Source: Streptomyces asoensis (GTDB taxonomy: Bacteria; Actinomycetota; Actinomycetes; Streptomycetales; Streptomycetaceae). Taken from it: a DNA stretch of 64,000 bases. The stretch covers positions 372,001 through 436,000 of the forward strand of contig NZ_BNEB01000002.1 in assembly GCF_016860545.1 (NCBI RefSeq), read 5' to 3'. The notes below the pieces were generated by a model. It was not told where the DNA came from and made no database searches. It was given only the letters and a program-made list of their open reading frames with translations. Shown here piece by piece: positions 52,585-61,226 of the stretch (its first letter is position 1; each line of letters starts with the position of its first letter). Both the position numbers and the translations under genes were made by a program.

Positions 52585-53589
52585 CTAGAGCCAGCCCCGC
52601 CGTTTGAACAACCGGTACAGCAGCACCTCGAGCACGACCATCAGCGCGATCACCGCCGGATACGACCACACCCACCGCAGTTCCGGCATGTGCTCGAAGT
52701 TCATGCCGTAGATCCCCGCGATCATCGTGGGGACCGCGGCCATCGCCGCCCACGCCGAGATCTTCCGCATGTCGTCGTTCTGCCGGACGCTCATCTGCGC
52801 CAGATGCGCCGACAGGATGTCCGTGACCAGCCGGTCCAGCCCCTCCACGGAGTCGTTCACGCGCGTGAGGTGGTCGTTGACGTCCCGGAAGAAGGGCCGC
52901 GCCTTCTCGTTCACGAAGGGCACGCCCGGGCCGGACGCGCCGACACCGGCCAGCCTCGTCAGCGGCGGCCCCAGCGGACCGGTGGCCCGCCGGAACTCCA
53001 GGACCTGGCGCTTGAACCGGTAGATCCGCGACGCCGTGTTCCGCGAGCCGCCGCCGTCCGGCGAGAACACCTCCGTCTCCAGCTCCTCCAGGTCCGTCTG
53101 GAGCTCGGTCGCCACGTCCAGGTAGTGGTCCACGGTGGCGTCGGCGATGGCGTACACCACCGCCGTGGGCCCCTTGGCGAGCAGCTCCGGCTCCTGTTCC
53201 AGCCGCTGGCGCACGGCGGCCAGCGGCGCGCCCTCCCCGTGCCGGACGCTCACCACGAAGCCGTCGCCGAGGAACACCATCACCTCGCCGGAGGAGACGG
53301 AGTCGCTCTCGGGCTCGTAGACGACCGGCTTGAACACCAGGAACAGCGAGTCGTCGTAGACCTCCAGCTTGGGCCGCTGATGCGCCTTGAGGGCGTCCTC
53401 GACCGCCAGCGGGTGCAGGGCGAACTCCCGCGTGACGTGGTCGAACTCGTTCTCCGACGGCTCGTGCAGCCCGATCCACACGAAGCCGCCCGCCGCCCGC
53501 GCCTCGGCCAGGGCGTCCGAGAAGTCCTGCGGGCCCTGCGCACGGTGCCCGTCCCGGTAGACGGCGCAGTCGACGATCACTCGGCCCAT
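52585..53589 (-). CDS. corA: CorA-family magnesium/cobalt channel
   Basis: The 334-aa protein has the long cytoplasmic alpha/beta funnel, a coiled helix and two transmembrane helices at the C-terminus. The signature GMNF lies at the end of TM1 (IAGIYGMNFEHMP), and the last helix ends RLFKRRGWL. CorA pentamers import Mg2+ (or Co2+). The ATG at 53589 starts the conserved family N-terminus (MGRVIVDCAVY). It is divergent from the phosphatase gene at 53643 with 53 bp between. Confidence 0.94.
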   Translation of the reverse strand: MGRVIVDCAVYRDGHRAQGPQDFSDALAEARAAGGFVWIGLHEPSENEFDHVTREFALHPLAVEDALKAHQRPKLEVYDDSLFLVFKPVVYEPESDSVSSGEVMVFLGDGFVVSVRHGEGAPLAAVRQRLEQEPELLAKGPTAVVYAIADATVDHYLDVATELQTDLEELETEVFSPDGGGSRNTASRIYRFKRQVLEFRRATGPLGPPLTRLAGVGASGPGVPFVNEKARPFFRDVNDHLTRVNDSVEGLDRLVTDILSAHLAQMSVRQNDDMRKISAWAAMAAVPTMIAGIYGMNFEHMPELRWVWSYPAVIALMVVLEVLLYRLFKRRGWL

Positions 53590-53642
53590 CCTTCCCTCGG
53601 GCACCCGTCGGCACACGCGCGCGTGCGCCTACGCTGGGCCGC

Positions 53643-54329
53643 ATGCCCACGCTGATCCTCGTCCGGCACGGCCGGTCCACCGCCAACACCTCCGCCGTGC
53701 TCGCCGGCTGGACGCCCGGCGTCGCCCTCGACGAACGGGGCGCCGCCCAGGCCGCCGCGCTGCCCGGCCGGCTCGACGGGCTCCCGATCGCCGAGGTCGT
53801 CACGAGCCCCCTCCAGCGCTGCCAGGAGACGCTCCGCCCGCTCCTCGAGGCCCGCCCCGGGCTGCGCGTCCACACCGACGAGCGGATCGGGGAGTGCCAC
53901 TACGGCGACTGGTCCGGGCGCAAACTCGCCGAGCTGATGGACGAGCCCCTGATGGAGGTGGTGCAGGCGCATCCCTCCGCCGCCGCGTTCCCGGGCGGCG
54001 AGTCCATGCGGGCCATGCAGACCCGCGCCGCCGAGGCGGTACGGGAGTGGAACGCGCGCGTGGAGCGCGACCACGGCGCCGACGCCGTCTATCTGATGTG
54101 CTCGCACGGCGACATCATCAAGTCGCTCGTGGCGGATGCGCTCGGGCTTCATCTCGACCTCTTCCAGCGGATCTCCGTAGAACCGTGTTCCATCACCGCG
54201 ATCCGATACACCCGGCTGCGCCCCTTTCTCGTGCGTCTCGGCGACACCGGGGACTTCGCCTCCCTCGCCCCGCGCGAGGAGCCGCCGGCCGGGGACGCGA
54301 CGGTCGGGGGCGGTGCGGGCGCACCGTGA
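53643..54329 (+). CDS. Histidine phosphatase (MSMEG_4193-type, phosphoglycerate-mutase fold)
   Basis: The 228-aa protein has the catalytic LVRHGRST, PLQRCQET, E-rich acid site and CSHGDIIK, typical of a histidine acid phosphatase rather than a true mutase. It is the first gene of a conserved actinobacterial set that leads to mshC, from memory: phosphatase, DUF3090, SCO1664 and the mycothiol ligase. The ATG at 53643 has no ribosome-binding site; TACGCT at 53630 fits a -10 only 7 bases upstream, so a leaderless mRNA is likely. It ends in a short disordered tail. Confidence 0.88.
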   Translation: MPTLILVRHGRSTANTSAVLAGWTPGVALDERGAAQAAALPGRLDGLPIAEVVTSPLQRCQETLRPLLEARPGLRVHTDERIGECHYGDWSGRKLAELMDEPLMEVVQAHPSAAAFPGGESMRAMQTRAAEAVREWNARVERDHGADAVYLMCSHGDIIKSLVADALGLHLDLFQRISVEPCSITAIRYTRLRPFLVRLGDTGDFASLAPREEPPAGDATVGGGAGAP

Positions 54330-54440
54330 TCGTCGGTCGCAGTAGGGTGAAGCGGTCCGCAAACGCGCGCGTACCCGCAGGGACGTTCCCCCATCCGTTC
54401 CCCGGCCCACGATGACCCCCGATTCCCATGGAGACAGGAC

Positions 54441-55031
54441 GTGTCCCGTCAGGTGTTCCTCTACGACCCCCCGGACCGTTTCGTGGCCGGGACGGTCGGA
54501 CTGCCCGGGCGCCGTACGTTCTTCCTCCAGGCCACCGCCGGCGCCCGGGTGACCAGCGTGGCCCTGGAGAAGACCCAGGTCGCCGCCCTCGCCGAGCGCA
54601 TGGACGAACTGCTGGACGAGGTGGTCCGCCGCAGCGGCGGCAGCGCCCCCGTGCCCGCGATGTCACCTGCCGAGAACACCGACACCGCCCCCCTCGACAC
54701 GCCGGTCGAGGAGGAGTTCCGGGTCGGCACCATGGCCCTCGCCTGGGACGGTGAGGAACAGCGCATGATCGTCGAGGCGCAGGCCCTGGTGGAACTGGAG
54801 GCGGACTCGGAGGAGGACCTCGCCGAGGCCGAGGAGAAGCTCCTCCAGGACGAGGAGAACGGACCTCCGATGCTGCGGGTCCGGCTCACCGGCGCGCAGG
54901 CGCGGGCGTTCGCCAAGCGCGCGCTGGACGTCGTCAACGCGGGCCGGCCGCCGTGCCCGCTGTGCAGTCTGCCGCTCGACCCGGAAGGACACGTATGTCC
55001 GCGCCAGAACGGATACCGCCGGGGGGCGTGA
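54441..55031 (+). CDS. DUF3090 family protein
   Basis: The 196-aa protein has the DUF3090 start (RQVFLYDPPDRFVAGTVGLPGRRTFFLQA) and a zinc-ribbon-like C-terminus (CPLCSLPLDPEGHVCPRQNG). The function is unknown, but it is strictly actinobacterial and consistently precedes SCO1664-family and mycothiol-ligase genes. The start is GTG 54441, with AGGA before it. It overlaps the SCO1664-type gene by 37 nt in a different frame. Confidence 0.9.
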   Translation: MSRQVFLYDPPDRFVAGTVGLPGRRTFFLQATAGARVTSVALEKTQVAALAERMDELLDEVVRRSGGSAPVPAMSPAENTDTAPLDTPVEEEFRVGTMALAWDGEEQRMIVEAQALVELEADSEEDLAEAEEKLLQDEENGPPMLRVRLTGAQARAFAKRALDVVNAGRPPCPLCSLPLDPEGHVCPRQNGYRRGA

Positions 55032-55828
55032 CGGCCACCGACCCGGCCGGCGCCGAACTCCTCGCGCACGGCGCGCTCACCGTCCGCGGACGGATCAGCG
55101 ACGCCTCGAACGCGGCCCTCTACTGCACCGTCACCCACGAGGGCCGCGAGGCGGCCTGCGTCTACAAGCCGGTCGCGGGGGAGCGGCCGCTGTGGGACTT
55201 CCCCGACGGCACCCTCGCCCGGCGCGAGGTCGCCGCCTACGAGGTGTCCGAGGCGACCGGATGGGGCCTGGTGCCCCCGACCGTGCTGCGCGACGGGCCG
55301 TACGGCGAGGGCATGTGCCAGCTGTGGATCGAGACGGCGCCGGAGTCCGACCTGCTCGCCCTGGTGGACGCGCGGGAGCCGGAGCCGGGCTGGAAGGCGA
55401 TCGGCCTCGCCGAGGTCGGTGAGGGCCGCACCGCGCTGCTGGTGCATGCCGACGACGAACGGCTGCGCCGGCTCGCCGTCCTCGACGCGGTGATCAACAA
55501 CGCCGACCGCAAGGGCGGCCATCTGCTGCCCACCGCCGACGGCCGGCTGTACGGCATCGACCACGGGGTCACCTTCAACGCCGAGAACAAGCTGCGCACG
55601 CTGCTGTGGGGCTGGGCGGGCGAGCCTTTGACCGGGGAGGCCCTGGACGTCCTCAAGGGCCTCAGGGCGGCCCTGGAACCCGGCGGACGGCTCGCGGTCG
55701 CCCTGACCGCGCTCATCACCCCGGCCGAAGTCGACGCCACCCGCGCGCGTGCCGAGGCGTTGCTGGAGACCGGCACCCACCCGGAGCCGAGCGGCGACTG
55801 GCCGGCCATCCCCTGGCCCCCGGTCTGA
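54995..55828 (+). CDS. SCO1664-family protein (PI3/4-kinase-like fold)
   Basis: The 277-aa protein is the SCO1664 family: VYKPVAGERPLWDFPDGTLARREVAAYEVS (Lys of an ATP-type pocket), VINNADRKGGHLLP (catalytic-loop-like NADRKGGH) and YGIDHGVTFN (metal Asp-like). This resembles phosphatidylinositol 3/4-kinase and kanosamine-kinase-type folds, but the substrate is unknown. ATG 54995 is placed by GGAAGG 6 bp upstream and overlaps DUF3090 by 37 nt. It is upstream of mshC. Confidence 0.9.
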   Translation: MSAPERIPPGGVTATDPAGAELLAHGALTVRGRISDASNAALYCTVTHEGREAACVYKPVAGERPLWDFPDGTLARREVAAYEVSEATGWGLVPPTVLRDGPYGEGMCQLWIETAPESDLLALVDAREPEPGWKAIGLAEVGEGRTALLVHADDERLRRLAVLDAVINNADRKGGHLLPTADGRLYGIDHGVTFNAENKLRTLLWGWAGEPLTGEALDVLKGLRAALEPGGRLAVALTALITPAEVDATRARAEALLETGTHPEPSGDWPAIPWPPV

Positions 55829-55939
55829 CCGGCTCCTCCACACCCCCGACCCGGCGCGCGCACAGCCGGCGGGATCGCGCAAGAGGGCCTTACCGGCCGT
55901 CCGGCCTGCTCCGGTTCGTACAGGTCACTTCCGTCCGGT

Positions 55940-55945
55940 TAGGCT
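55940..55945 (+). promoter_or_regulatory. Candidate -10 element of a leaderless mshC transcript
   Basis: TAGGCT fits TANNNT, 6 bases before the mshC ATG. No ribosome-binding site lies upstream of that ATG. Confidence 0.5.
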
Positions 55946-55951
55946 CATGAC

Positions 55952-57181
55952 ATGCATGCCTGGCCCGCTTCCGAGGTCCCCGCCCTGCCTGGTCAGGGCC
56001 GCGACCTGAGGATCCACGACACCGCGACCGGCGGCTTGGTCTCCCTCGACCCCGGTCCCGTCGCCCGTATCTACGTCTGCGGCATCACGCCGTACGACGC
56101 GACCCACATGGGTCACGCGGCGACCTACAACGCGTTCGACCTCGTCCAGCGCGTGTGGCTCGACACCAAGCGGCAGGTTCACTACGTCCAGAACGTCACC
56201 GACGTCGACGACCCGCTCCTGGAGCGCGCCGAGCGTGACGGCCTCGACTGGGTCGCCCTCGCCGAGAAGGAGACGGCGCTCTTCCGCGAGGACATGACGG
56301 CGCTGCGGATGCTGCCCCCGCGGCACTACATAGGCGCCGTCGAGGCGATACCCGGCATCGTCCCGCTCGTGGAGCGGCTGCGCGACGTCGGCGCCGCCTA
56401 CGAACTCGAGGGCGACATCTACTTCTCCGTCGAGTCCGACCCGCACTTCGGCAAGGTCTCCCGCCTGGACGCGGCCGCCATGCGGCTGCTCTCCGCCGAG
56501 CGCGGCGGCGACCCCGAGCGCTCCGGCAAGAAGAACCCGCTCGACCCGATGCTCTGGATGGCGGCCCGCGAGGGCGAGCCCAGCTGGGACGGCGGCTCGC
56601 TCGGCCGCGGCCGGCCCGGCTGGCACATCGAGTGCGTGGCCATCGCCCTGGACCACCTCGGGATGGGCTTCGACGTGCAGGGCGGCGGCTCCGACCTCGC
56701 CTTCCCGCACCACGAGATGGGCGCCTCCCACGCCCAGGTGCTGACCGGCGAGTTCCCCATGGCGCAGGCGTACGTGCACGCCGGCATGGTGGGCCTGCAC
56801 GGCGAGAAGATGTCCAAGTCCCGGGGCAACCTCGTCTTCGTCTCCAAGCTGCGCCAGGACGGCGTCGACCCCGCCGCGATCCGGCTCACCCTCCTCGCCC
56901 ACCACTACCGGGCCGACTGGGAGTGGACCGACCAGGTCCTGACGGACGCCGTGGCCCGGCTCGGGCGCTGGCGGGCCGCCGTCTCCCGGCCCGACGGACC
57001 GCCCGCCGAGGCCTTGGTCGAGGAGATCCGCGCAGCCCTCGCCGACGACCTCGACGCCCCCGCCGCGCTCGCCGCGGTCGACCGCTGGGCGGCTTCGCAG
57101 GAGGAGCGGGGCGGTACGGACATCGGCGCCCCGGGAGTCGTCTCGCGGGCCGTGGACGCGTTGCTCGGCGTGGCGCTGTAA
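55952..57181 (+). CDS. mshC: Cysteine:1-D-myo-inosityl 2-amino-2-deoxy-glucopyranoside ligase (MshC)
   Basis: The 409-aa class Ia aminoacyl-tRNA-synthetase-like enzyme couples cysteine to GlcN-Ins with ATP in mycothiol synthesis. Motifs seen are the HIGH-type ATHMGHA near residue 52, the zinc/Cys-pocket segments ([20 protein letters not shown]) and KMSKS near residue 287. It lacks the anticodon-binding region of full CysRS, which is how MshC differs from CysS. It is a single gene following SCO1664, and a strong bidirectional terminator follows. The probable leaderless start is at 55952. Confidence 0.96.
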   Translation: MHAWPASEVPALPGQGRDLRIHDTATGGLVSLDPGPVARIYVCGITPYDATHMGHAATYNAFDLVQRVWLDTKRQVHYVQNVTDVDDPLLERAERDGLDWVALAEKETALFREDMTALRMLPPRHYIGAVEAIPGIVPLVERLRDVGAAYELEGDIYFSVESDPHFGKVSRLDAAAMRLLSAERGGDPERSGKKNPLDPMLWMAAREGEPSWDGGSLGRGRPGWHIECVAIALDHLGMGFDVQGGGSDLAFPHHEMGASHAQVLTGEFPMAQAYVHAGMVGLHGEKMSKSRGNLVFVSKLRQDGVDPAAIRLTLLAHHYRADWEWTDQVLTDAVARLGRWRAAVSRPDGPPAEALVEEIRAALADDLDAPAALAAVDRWAASQEERGGTDIGAPGVVSRAVDALLGVAL

Positions 57182-57204
57182 CCGAAGGAGCCCCGGCCAC
57201 GGGC

Positions 57205-57246
57205 ACGAAGAGGGGCGGTGCGCCGACGCGCACCGCCCCTCTTCGT
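57205..57246. terminator. Strong bidirectional terminator
   Basis: A perfect 19-bp stem (57205-57223 against 57228-57246) with a 4-base CGAC loop, located between the convergent mshC and PAC2 genes. The downstream T-content is modest, as usual here. Confidence 0.92.
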
Positions 57247-57280
57247 CGTCCGTCCCGGACCGCCGGACCCGCCGACCGTG

Positions 57281-58216
57281 TCATTCCTCCGACGACTCGC
57301 CGTCGTCGGAGGTGTCCCCGGTCGGCTTGGGCGGCTTCGGGGGCCTGGTGCGCTCCCCGGGGTCCGGCGGGCCTCCGCCGTCCCGGCGCCGCAGATAGCG
57401 CTCGAACTCGCGGGCGATCGCCTCGCCCGACGCCTCCGGCAGCTCCGCGGTGTCCCGCGCCTCCTCCAGGGTCTGCACGTACTCGGCGACCTCGGTGTCC
57501 TCGGCGGCCAGCTGGTCCACGCCCACCTGCCACGCGCGCGCGTCCTCCGGCAGCTCGCCCAGCGGGATGCGGACGTCGATCAGGTCCTCCAGGCGGTTGA
57601 GGAGGGCCAGCGTCGCCTTCGGGTTGGGCGGCTGCGAGACGTAGTGCGGTACCGCCGCCCACAGGCTCACCGCGGGTACGCCCGCGTGCGTGCACGCCTC
57701 CTGGAGGACACCCACGATGCCCGTCGGGCCCTCGTACTTGGTCTCCTCGAGATCCATCCGCTGGGCCAGGTCGGCGTCGGACGTGGTCCCGCTGATCGGC
57801 ACCGGGCGGGTGTGCGGGGTGTCCCCGAGCAGGGCGCCCAGGATCACCACCAGCTCCACGCCCAGCTCATGTGCAAAACCGAGCAGCTCGTTGCAGAACG
57901 AGCGCCAGCGCATGGACGGTTCGATGCCGCGGACGAGCACCAGGTCGCGCGGTTTGTCGCCGCCGACCCGCACGACCGACAACCTTGTCGTCGGCCAGGT
58001 GATCTTGCGCACGCCGGCGTCCATCCACACCGTGGGACGGTTCACCTGGAAGTCGTAGTAGTCCTCGGCGTCCAGCGCCGCGAACACCTCGCCCTTCCAC
58101 TCCCGCTCCAGATGCCCGACCGCGGTGGAGGCGGCGTCGCCGGCATCGTTCCAGCCCTCGAACGCGGCCACCATGACCGGGTCGATCAGCTCGGGAACCC
58201 CCTCGAGCTCGATCAC
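57281..58216 (-). CDS. parJ: PAC2-family protein, probably ParJ
   Basis: The 311-aa protein has the PAC2 (proteasome assembly chaperone-like) domain: IELEGVPELIDPVMVAAFEGWNDAGDAAS, WPTTRLSVVRVGG, VILGALLGDTPHTRPVPISG. Actinobacterial PAC2 proteins are conserved, and S. coelicolor SCO1662, the mshC neighbour, is ParJ, which modulates ParA and chromosome segregation during sporulation. I recall this position rather than a sequence comparison, so the symbol is tentative. GTG 58216 is preceded by GGAGG. The C-terminus is acidic and disordered. Confidence 0.85.
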   Translation of the reverse strand: MIELEGVPELIDPVMVAAFEGWNDAGDAASTAVGHLEREWKGEVFAALDAEDYYDFQVNRPTVWMDAGVRKITWPTTRLSVVRVGGDKPRDLVLVRGIEPSMRWRSFCNELLGFAHELGVELVVILGALLGDTPHTRPVPISGTTSDADLAQRMDLEETKYEGPTGIVGVLQEACTHAGVPAVSLWAAVPHYVSQPPNPKATLALLNRLEDLIDVRIPLGELPEDARAWQVGVDQLAAEDTEVAEYVQTLEEARDTAELPEASGEAIAREFERYLRRRDGGGPPDPGERTRPPKPPKPTGDTSDDGESSEE

Positions 58217-58394
58217 CCAGCGCCTCCTTCCGACGTGCCCTCGCTTGACCACCCAACCTTACGGCGTTCCGCGGGAGCGCTCGCAGCCCCCTCGCACGGG
58301 GGAGTGAACGGATCACTGCCCCGTTCACCACCCCCGGACACCCCGCTTCCGCTCCGACTCGCGGCGCTCTTCACAGCCGGCGTACAGGGCGCGC

Positions 58395-59066
58395 TCACAG
58401 AGTCGAGCGCAACCACTGCTCCACGCTCGCGATGTGCACCGTGGCCCACGACCGCGCGGCCTCCGCGTCCCGGTCGCGCAGCGCGGCGAGGATCGCCCGG
58501 TGCTCGCGCAGCGTGCCGGCGACCGCGTCCTCCTGCGTCAGACCGCGCCAGATCCGGGCCCGGGTGGTCGGCCCCGAAAGCCCGTCCAGCAGCGAGCACA
58601 GCACCGAGTTGCCGGCACTGTGCACGATGCCCCGGTGGAACTCCAGGTCCCCGGCGACCAGTTCCTCGACCGAAGGATCGGCGCCGAGCTTGTCCAACTG
58701 GGCCTCGAGCGCGTCCAGTTGCTGCTCGCTGATCCGCAGGGCGGCCATCGCCGTGGCGGCCGGCTCCAGGATGCGCCGTACGGCGAGGAACTCCAGGACG
58801 GTGTCGTCGCGGTGGAAGTCGACGACGAAACTCAGCGCCTCCAGGAGCAGTTGCGGGTCGAGACTGGTGACGTACGTGCCGTCGCCCTGGCGCACGTCCA
58901 GGATCCGGATCAGCGACAGGGCGCGCACCGCCTCCCGCAGGGAGTTGCGCGACAGGCCCAGCTCCGCGGCCAGCTCGCTCTCCTTGGGGAGCCGGTCCCC
59001 GGGGCGCAGCGCACCCGAGACGATCATGCCCTTGATCTTCTCGATCGCCTCGTCGGTGACTGCCAT
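58395..59066 (-). CDS. FadR/FCD-type GntR regulator of the nucleoside operon
   Basis: The 223-aa regulator has a GntR winged-helix domain at the N-terminus (IVSGALRPGDRLPKESELAAELGLSRNSLREAVRALS) and a FCD ligand-binding domain (VRRILEPAATAMAA, DLEFHRGIVHSAGNS) with Asp and His typical for metal-assisted ligand binding. GGGAGG lies 8 bp before ATG 59066. A perfect palindrome at 59136-59150 lies in its upstream region. It probably regulates the nucleoside uptake/salvage operon on the same strand upstream of it. The effector is unknown. Confidence 0.88.
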   Translation of the reverse strand: MAVTDEAIEKIKGMIVSGALRPGDRLPKESELAAELGLSRNSLREAVRALSLIRILDVRQGDGTYVTSLDPQLLLEALSFVVDFHRDDTVLEFLAVRRILEPAATAMAALRISEQQLDALEAQLDKLGADPSVEELVAGDLEFHRGIVHSAGNSVLCSLLDGLSGPTTRARIWRGLTQEDAVAGTLREHRAILAALRDRDAEAARSWATVHIASVEQWLRSTL

Positions 59067-59135
59067 GACCGGCCTCCCTGTGTCTCGCTCACCGCCCGGA
59101 CGTCCGGACCCGGCCTCGGTCAGGACGCCGGATCA

Positions 59136-59150
59136 AGACATCGGATGTCT
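59136..59150. promoter_or_regulatory. GntR/FadR-type operator
   Basis: AGACATC-G-GATGTCT is a perfect 15-bp palindrome with a one-base centre, 70-84 bp upstream of the FadR-type gene and 22 bp before the stop of the amidohydrolase. This fits autoregulation by the FCD-type GntR protein. Confidence 0.75.
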
Positions 59151-59172
59151 CAGCGGCCATTATGCGGGCAGA

Positions 59173-60468
59173 TCACAGGACTGCCTCCAGATCCGCGATC
59201 ACCGCCCGCTCGTCGAGCGTGGTGAGCCCGCGATCGCGCATCAGAACCCGCCCGTCGACGACGGTGTCCCGCACGTCCGGGGAGTGCGCCGCGTACGCCA
59301 GCGTCGACCAGGGGTCGTGGCGCGGCCGCAGGTGCGGCGCGTCCAGGTCGAGGACGATCAGGTCGGCCCGCTTGCCCGCCTCCAGGGAACCGAGCCGGTC
59401 ACCGAGCCCGAGCGCCCGCGCGCCCTCGATCGTCGCCATCCGCACGGCCTGCTCGGCGCCTACCGCCGTCGGGTCGCCGCCCGCCTTGTGCACCAGCGCC
59501 GCCTGCCGCACCGCCCCCAGGACGTCCAGCGAGTTGGAGCTGACGGCGCCGTCCGTGCCCAGCCCCACCGTCACGCCCGCGCTCAGCAGCCGCGGCACGG
59601 GAGCGATCCCGCAGCCCAGCTTCAGGTTGGACACCGGACAGTGGGCGACGCCCGTGCCCGTGCGGGCCAGCGCCGCGATCTCCGGCCCCGTGAGGTCCAC
59701 CGCGTGCGCGAGCAGCACGTCGGGACCGAGCAGCCCGAGCGAGTCCAGCAGCTCCACCGGCCGCTTGCCGTGCTGCACCTCGACGGTGGCGACCTCGGTG
59801 GCGTTCTCGGCCGCGTGGATGTGCACCAGCGCCCCGAACTCACGGGCCAGCGCGAACACTTCGGTGAGCTGCCCGGGGGAGAGGGTGTAGGCCGAGTGCG
59901 CGAAGACCACCGGCCGGTGCCCGGGCCGGGCCGGCCCGCGTGCCGCCAGGTCCCGGCGGGCCCACGCGAGCCGCGCCCCGTAGGCCATGCCGTCCGGCGG
60001 TCCGGGCACGTCCATGAAGGTGGGCCCGGTGTGCAGCCGCCAGCCCGCCTCCCGGGCCGCCCGCTCCGCCGCCTCGTGGAACCAGTACATGTCCAGCGCC
60101 GAGGTGACCCCGGCCCGCAGGCTCTCGGCGACCGCCAGCCGCACCGCCGCCGCCACGTTCTGCGGCGTCAGCAGCTCCGCCTCCCAGGTGAGGACCCGCT
60201 CCAGGAACCCCTGGAGGGTGACGTCGTCGGCGCGGCCGCGCAGCAGCGTCATCGCGAGATGGGTGTGCGCGTTGATCAGCCCGGGCAGGACGAGACACCC
60301 GGCGGCGTCGATCTCCTCGGCGGCCGGATGGCGGCCGCGCAGCTCGTCGGCCGGCCCCACGGCGACGATCTCGCCCTCGTGGACCGCGACCGCGCCGTCG
60401 CGCACGACGGTCCCGGCGTCGTCCATCGTCAGGACGTCGCCGCCGTGCACCAGCAGGTCGATGCTCAC
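59173..60468 (-). CDS. Amidohydrolase (nucleoside/adenosine-analogue deaminase type)
   Basis: The 431-aa amidohydrolase-superfamily protein has the metal motifs GLINAHTHLAMTLLRG (HxH), HIHAAEN, HAVDLTG (His) and GLGTDGAVSSNSLD (Asp). This is the S-adenosylhomocysteine/methylthioadenosine/guanine-type deaminase subgroup with an N-terminal and C-terminal beta-sandwich. It probably deaminates a purine or nucleoside derivative. GTG 60468 overlaps the phosphorylase stop (GTGA), so the two are coupled. It is the last gene of the salvage operon. Confidence 0.9.
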   Translation of the reverse strand: MSIDLLVHGGDVLTMDDAGTVVRDGAVAVHEGEIVAVGPADELRGRHPAAEEIDAAGCLVLPGLINAHTHLAMTLLRGRADDVTLQGFLERVLTWEAELLTPQNVAAAVRLAVAESLRAGVTSALDMYWFHEAAERAAREAGWRLHTGPTFMDVPGPPDGMAYGARLAWARRDLAARGPARPGHRPVVFAHSAYTLSPGQLTEVFALAREFGALVHIHAAENATEVATVEVQHGKRPVELLDSLGLLGPDVLLAHAVDLTGPEIAALARTGTGVAHCPVSNLKLGCGIAPVPRLLSAGVTVGLGTDGAVSSNSLDVLGAVRQAALVHKAGGDPTAVGAEQAVRMATIEGARALGLGDRLGSLEAGKRADLIVLDLDAPHLRPRHDPWSTLAYAAHSPDVRDTVVDGRVLMRDRGLTTLDERAVIADLEAVL

Positions 60469-61226
60469 GCCTGCTCCCCTTCCTCCGCCTCGGCGAGCAG
60501 CCGCAGCGCCTCCAGGGAGACCACCGCGCCGCGTTCGACGCCCGCCGCCACGACCTCGCGGTGCGGGTCGTAGCCGCCGGTCGCCTGCTCGTCGACGAGT
60601 TCGTCGGCGTTCGCCCCGTCGATCACCAGCACACCGCCCGCGACCAGTCCGCGCAGCGAGGCGGTGACCAGCAGGGCGGACAGCTCCATCTCGATGGCGG
60701 CGAGCCCGGCGCCGGCGTAGGAGAAGAGCGGGAGCAGACCCGGCTGGAAGGCGGCCCGGGTCCACACGACGCCCCGGTGGTGCGGGGCGCCGGCGGCACG
60801 GGCCGCGCGCTGGAGCGCGAGGACCGCCTCCGGCGCCGCGACGGCCGGGTACTCCGGGGGCAGCAGCTGATGGGTCACCCCGTCGTCACGGACGGCGGCC
60901 TCCGCGACGACCAGGTCGCCGTCCCCGATGCCCGGCTTCATCGCGCCCGCCGTGCCGAACCGCAGGAAGGTGCGCACCCCCGCGTCGGCCAGCTCCTGGA
61001 ACAGCAGGATCGCGCCCGGCGCGCCCACCCCGTGCGAGGCGACGACGACCGGCAGGCCCTTCCAGCTCCCGCTGAACACCCGGTACTCGCGGTGGTACGA
61101 GACCTCCTCCGCGCCGTCGAGGAGCGCGGCGACGGCCGCGGCGCGGGCCGGGTCGCCGACGACCACGGCGTGCGGGGGAAGCCCGGTGCGCGGCACGCGG
61201 GTGATGGGCAGCAGGTCCTGCGTCAT
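60465..61226 (-). CDS. Nucleoside phosphorylase (PNP/UDP family)
   Basis: The 253-aa phosphorylase has VVVGDPARAAAVAALLDGAEEV, HGVGAPGAILLFQEL, RFGTAGAMKPG and the catalytic-region IEMELSALLVTASLRGLVAGGVLVIDGAN. The length and motif spacing are those of the trimeric/hexameric NP-I nucleoside phosphorylases (uridine, purine or methylthioadenosine). It would release a ribose-1-phosphate and a base from the imported nucleoside. It overlaps the permease stop (ATGA) and the amidohydrolase start (GTGA). Confidence 0.9.
   Translation of the reverse strand: MTQDLLPITRVPRTGLPPHAVVVGDPARAAAVAALLDGAEEVSYHREYRVFSGSWKGLPVVVASHGVGAPGAILLFQELADAGVRTFLRFGTAGAMKPGIGDGDLVVAEAAVRDDGVTHQLLPPEYPAVAAPEAVLALQRAARAAGAPHHRGVVWTRAAFQPGLLPLFSYAGAGLAAIEMELSALLVTASLRGLVAGGVLVIDGANADELVDEQATGGYDPHREVVAAGVERGAVVSLEALRLLAEAEEGEQA

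Noticed and set aside
55937..55952. Iron-box-like TTAGGCTCA before mshC
   Set aside because: It matches only part of the DmdR/IdeR consensus and is not palindromic. TAGGCT is more simply the -10 element of a leaderless promoter.
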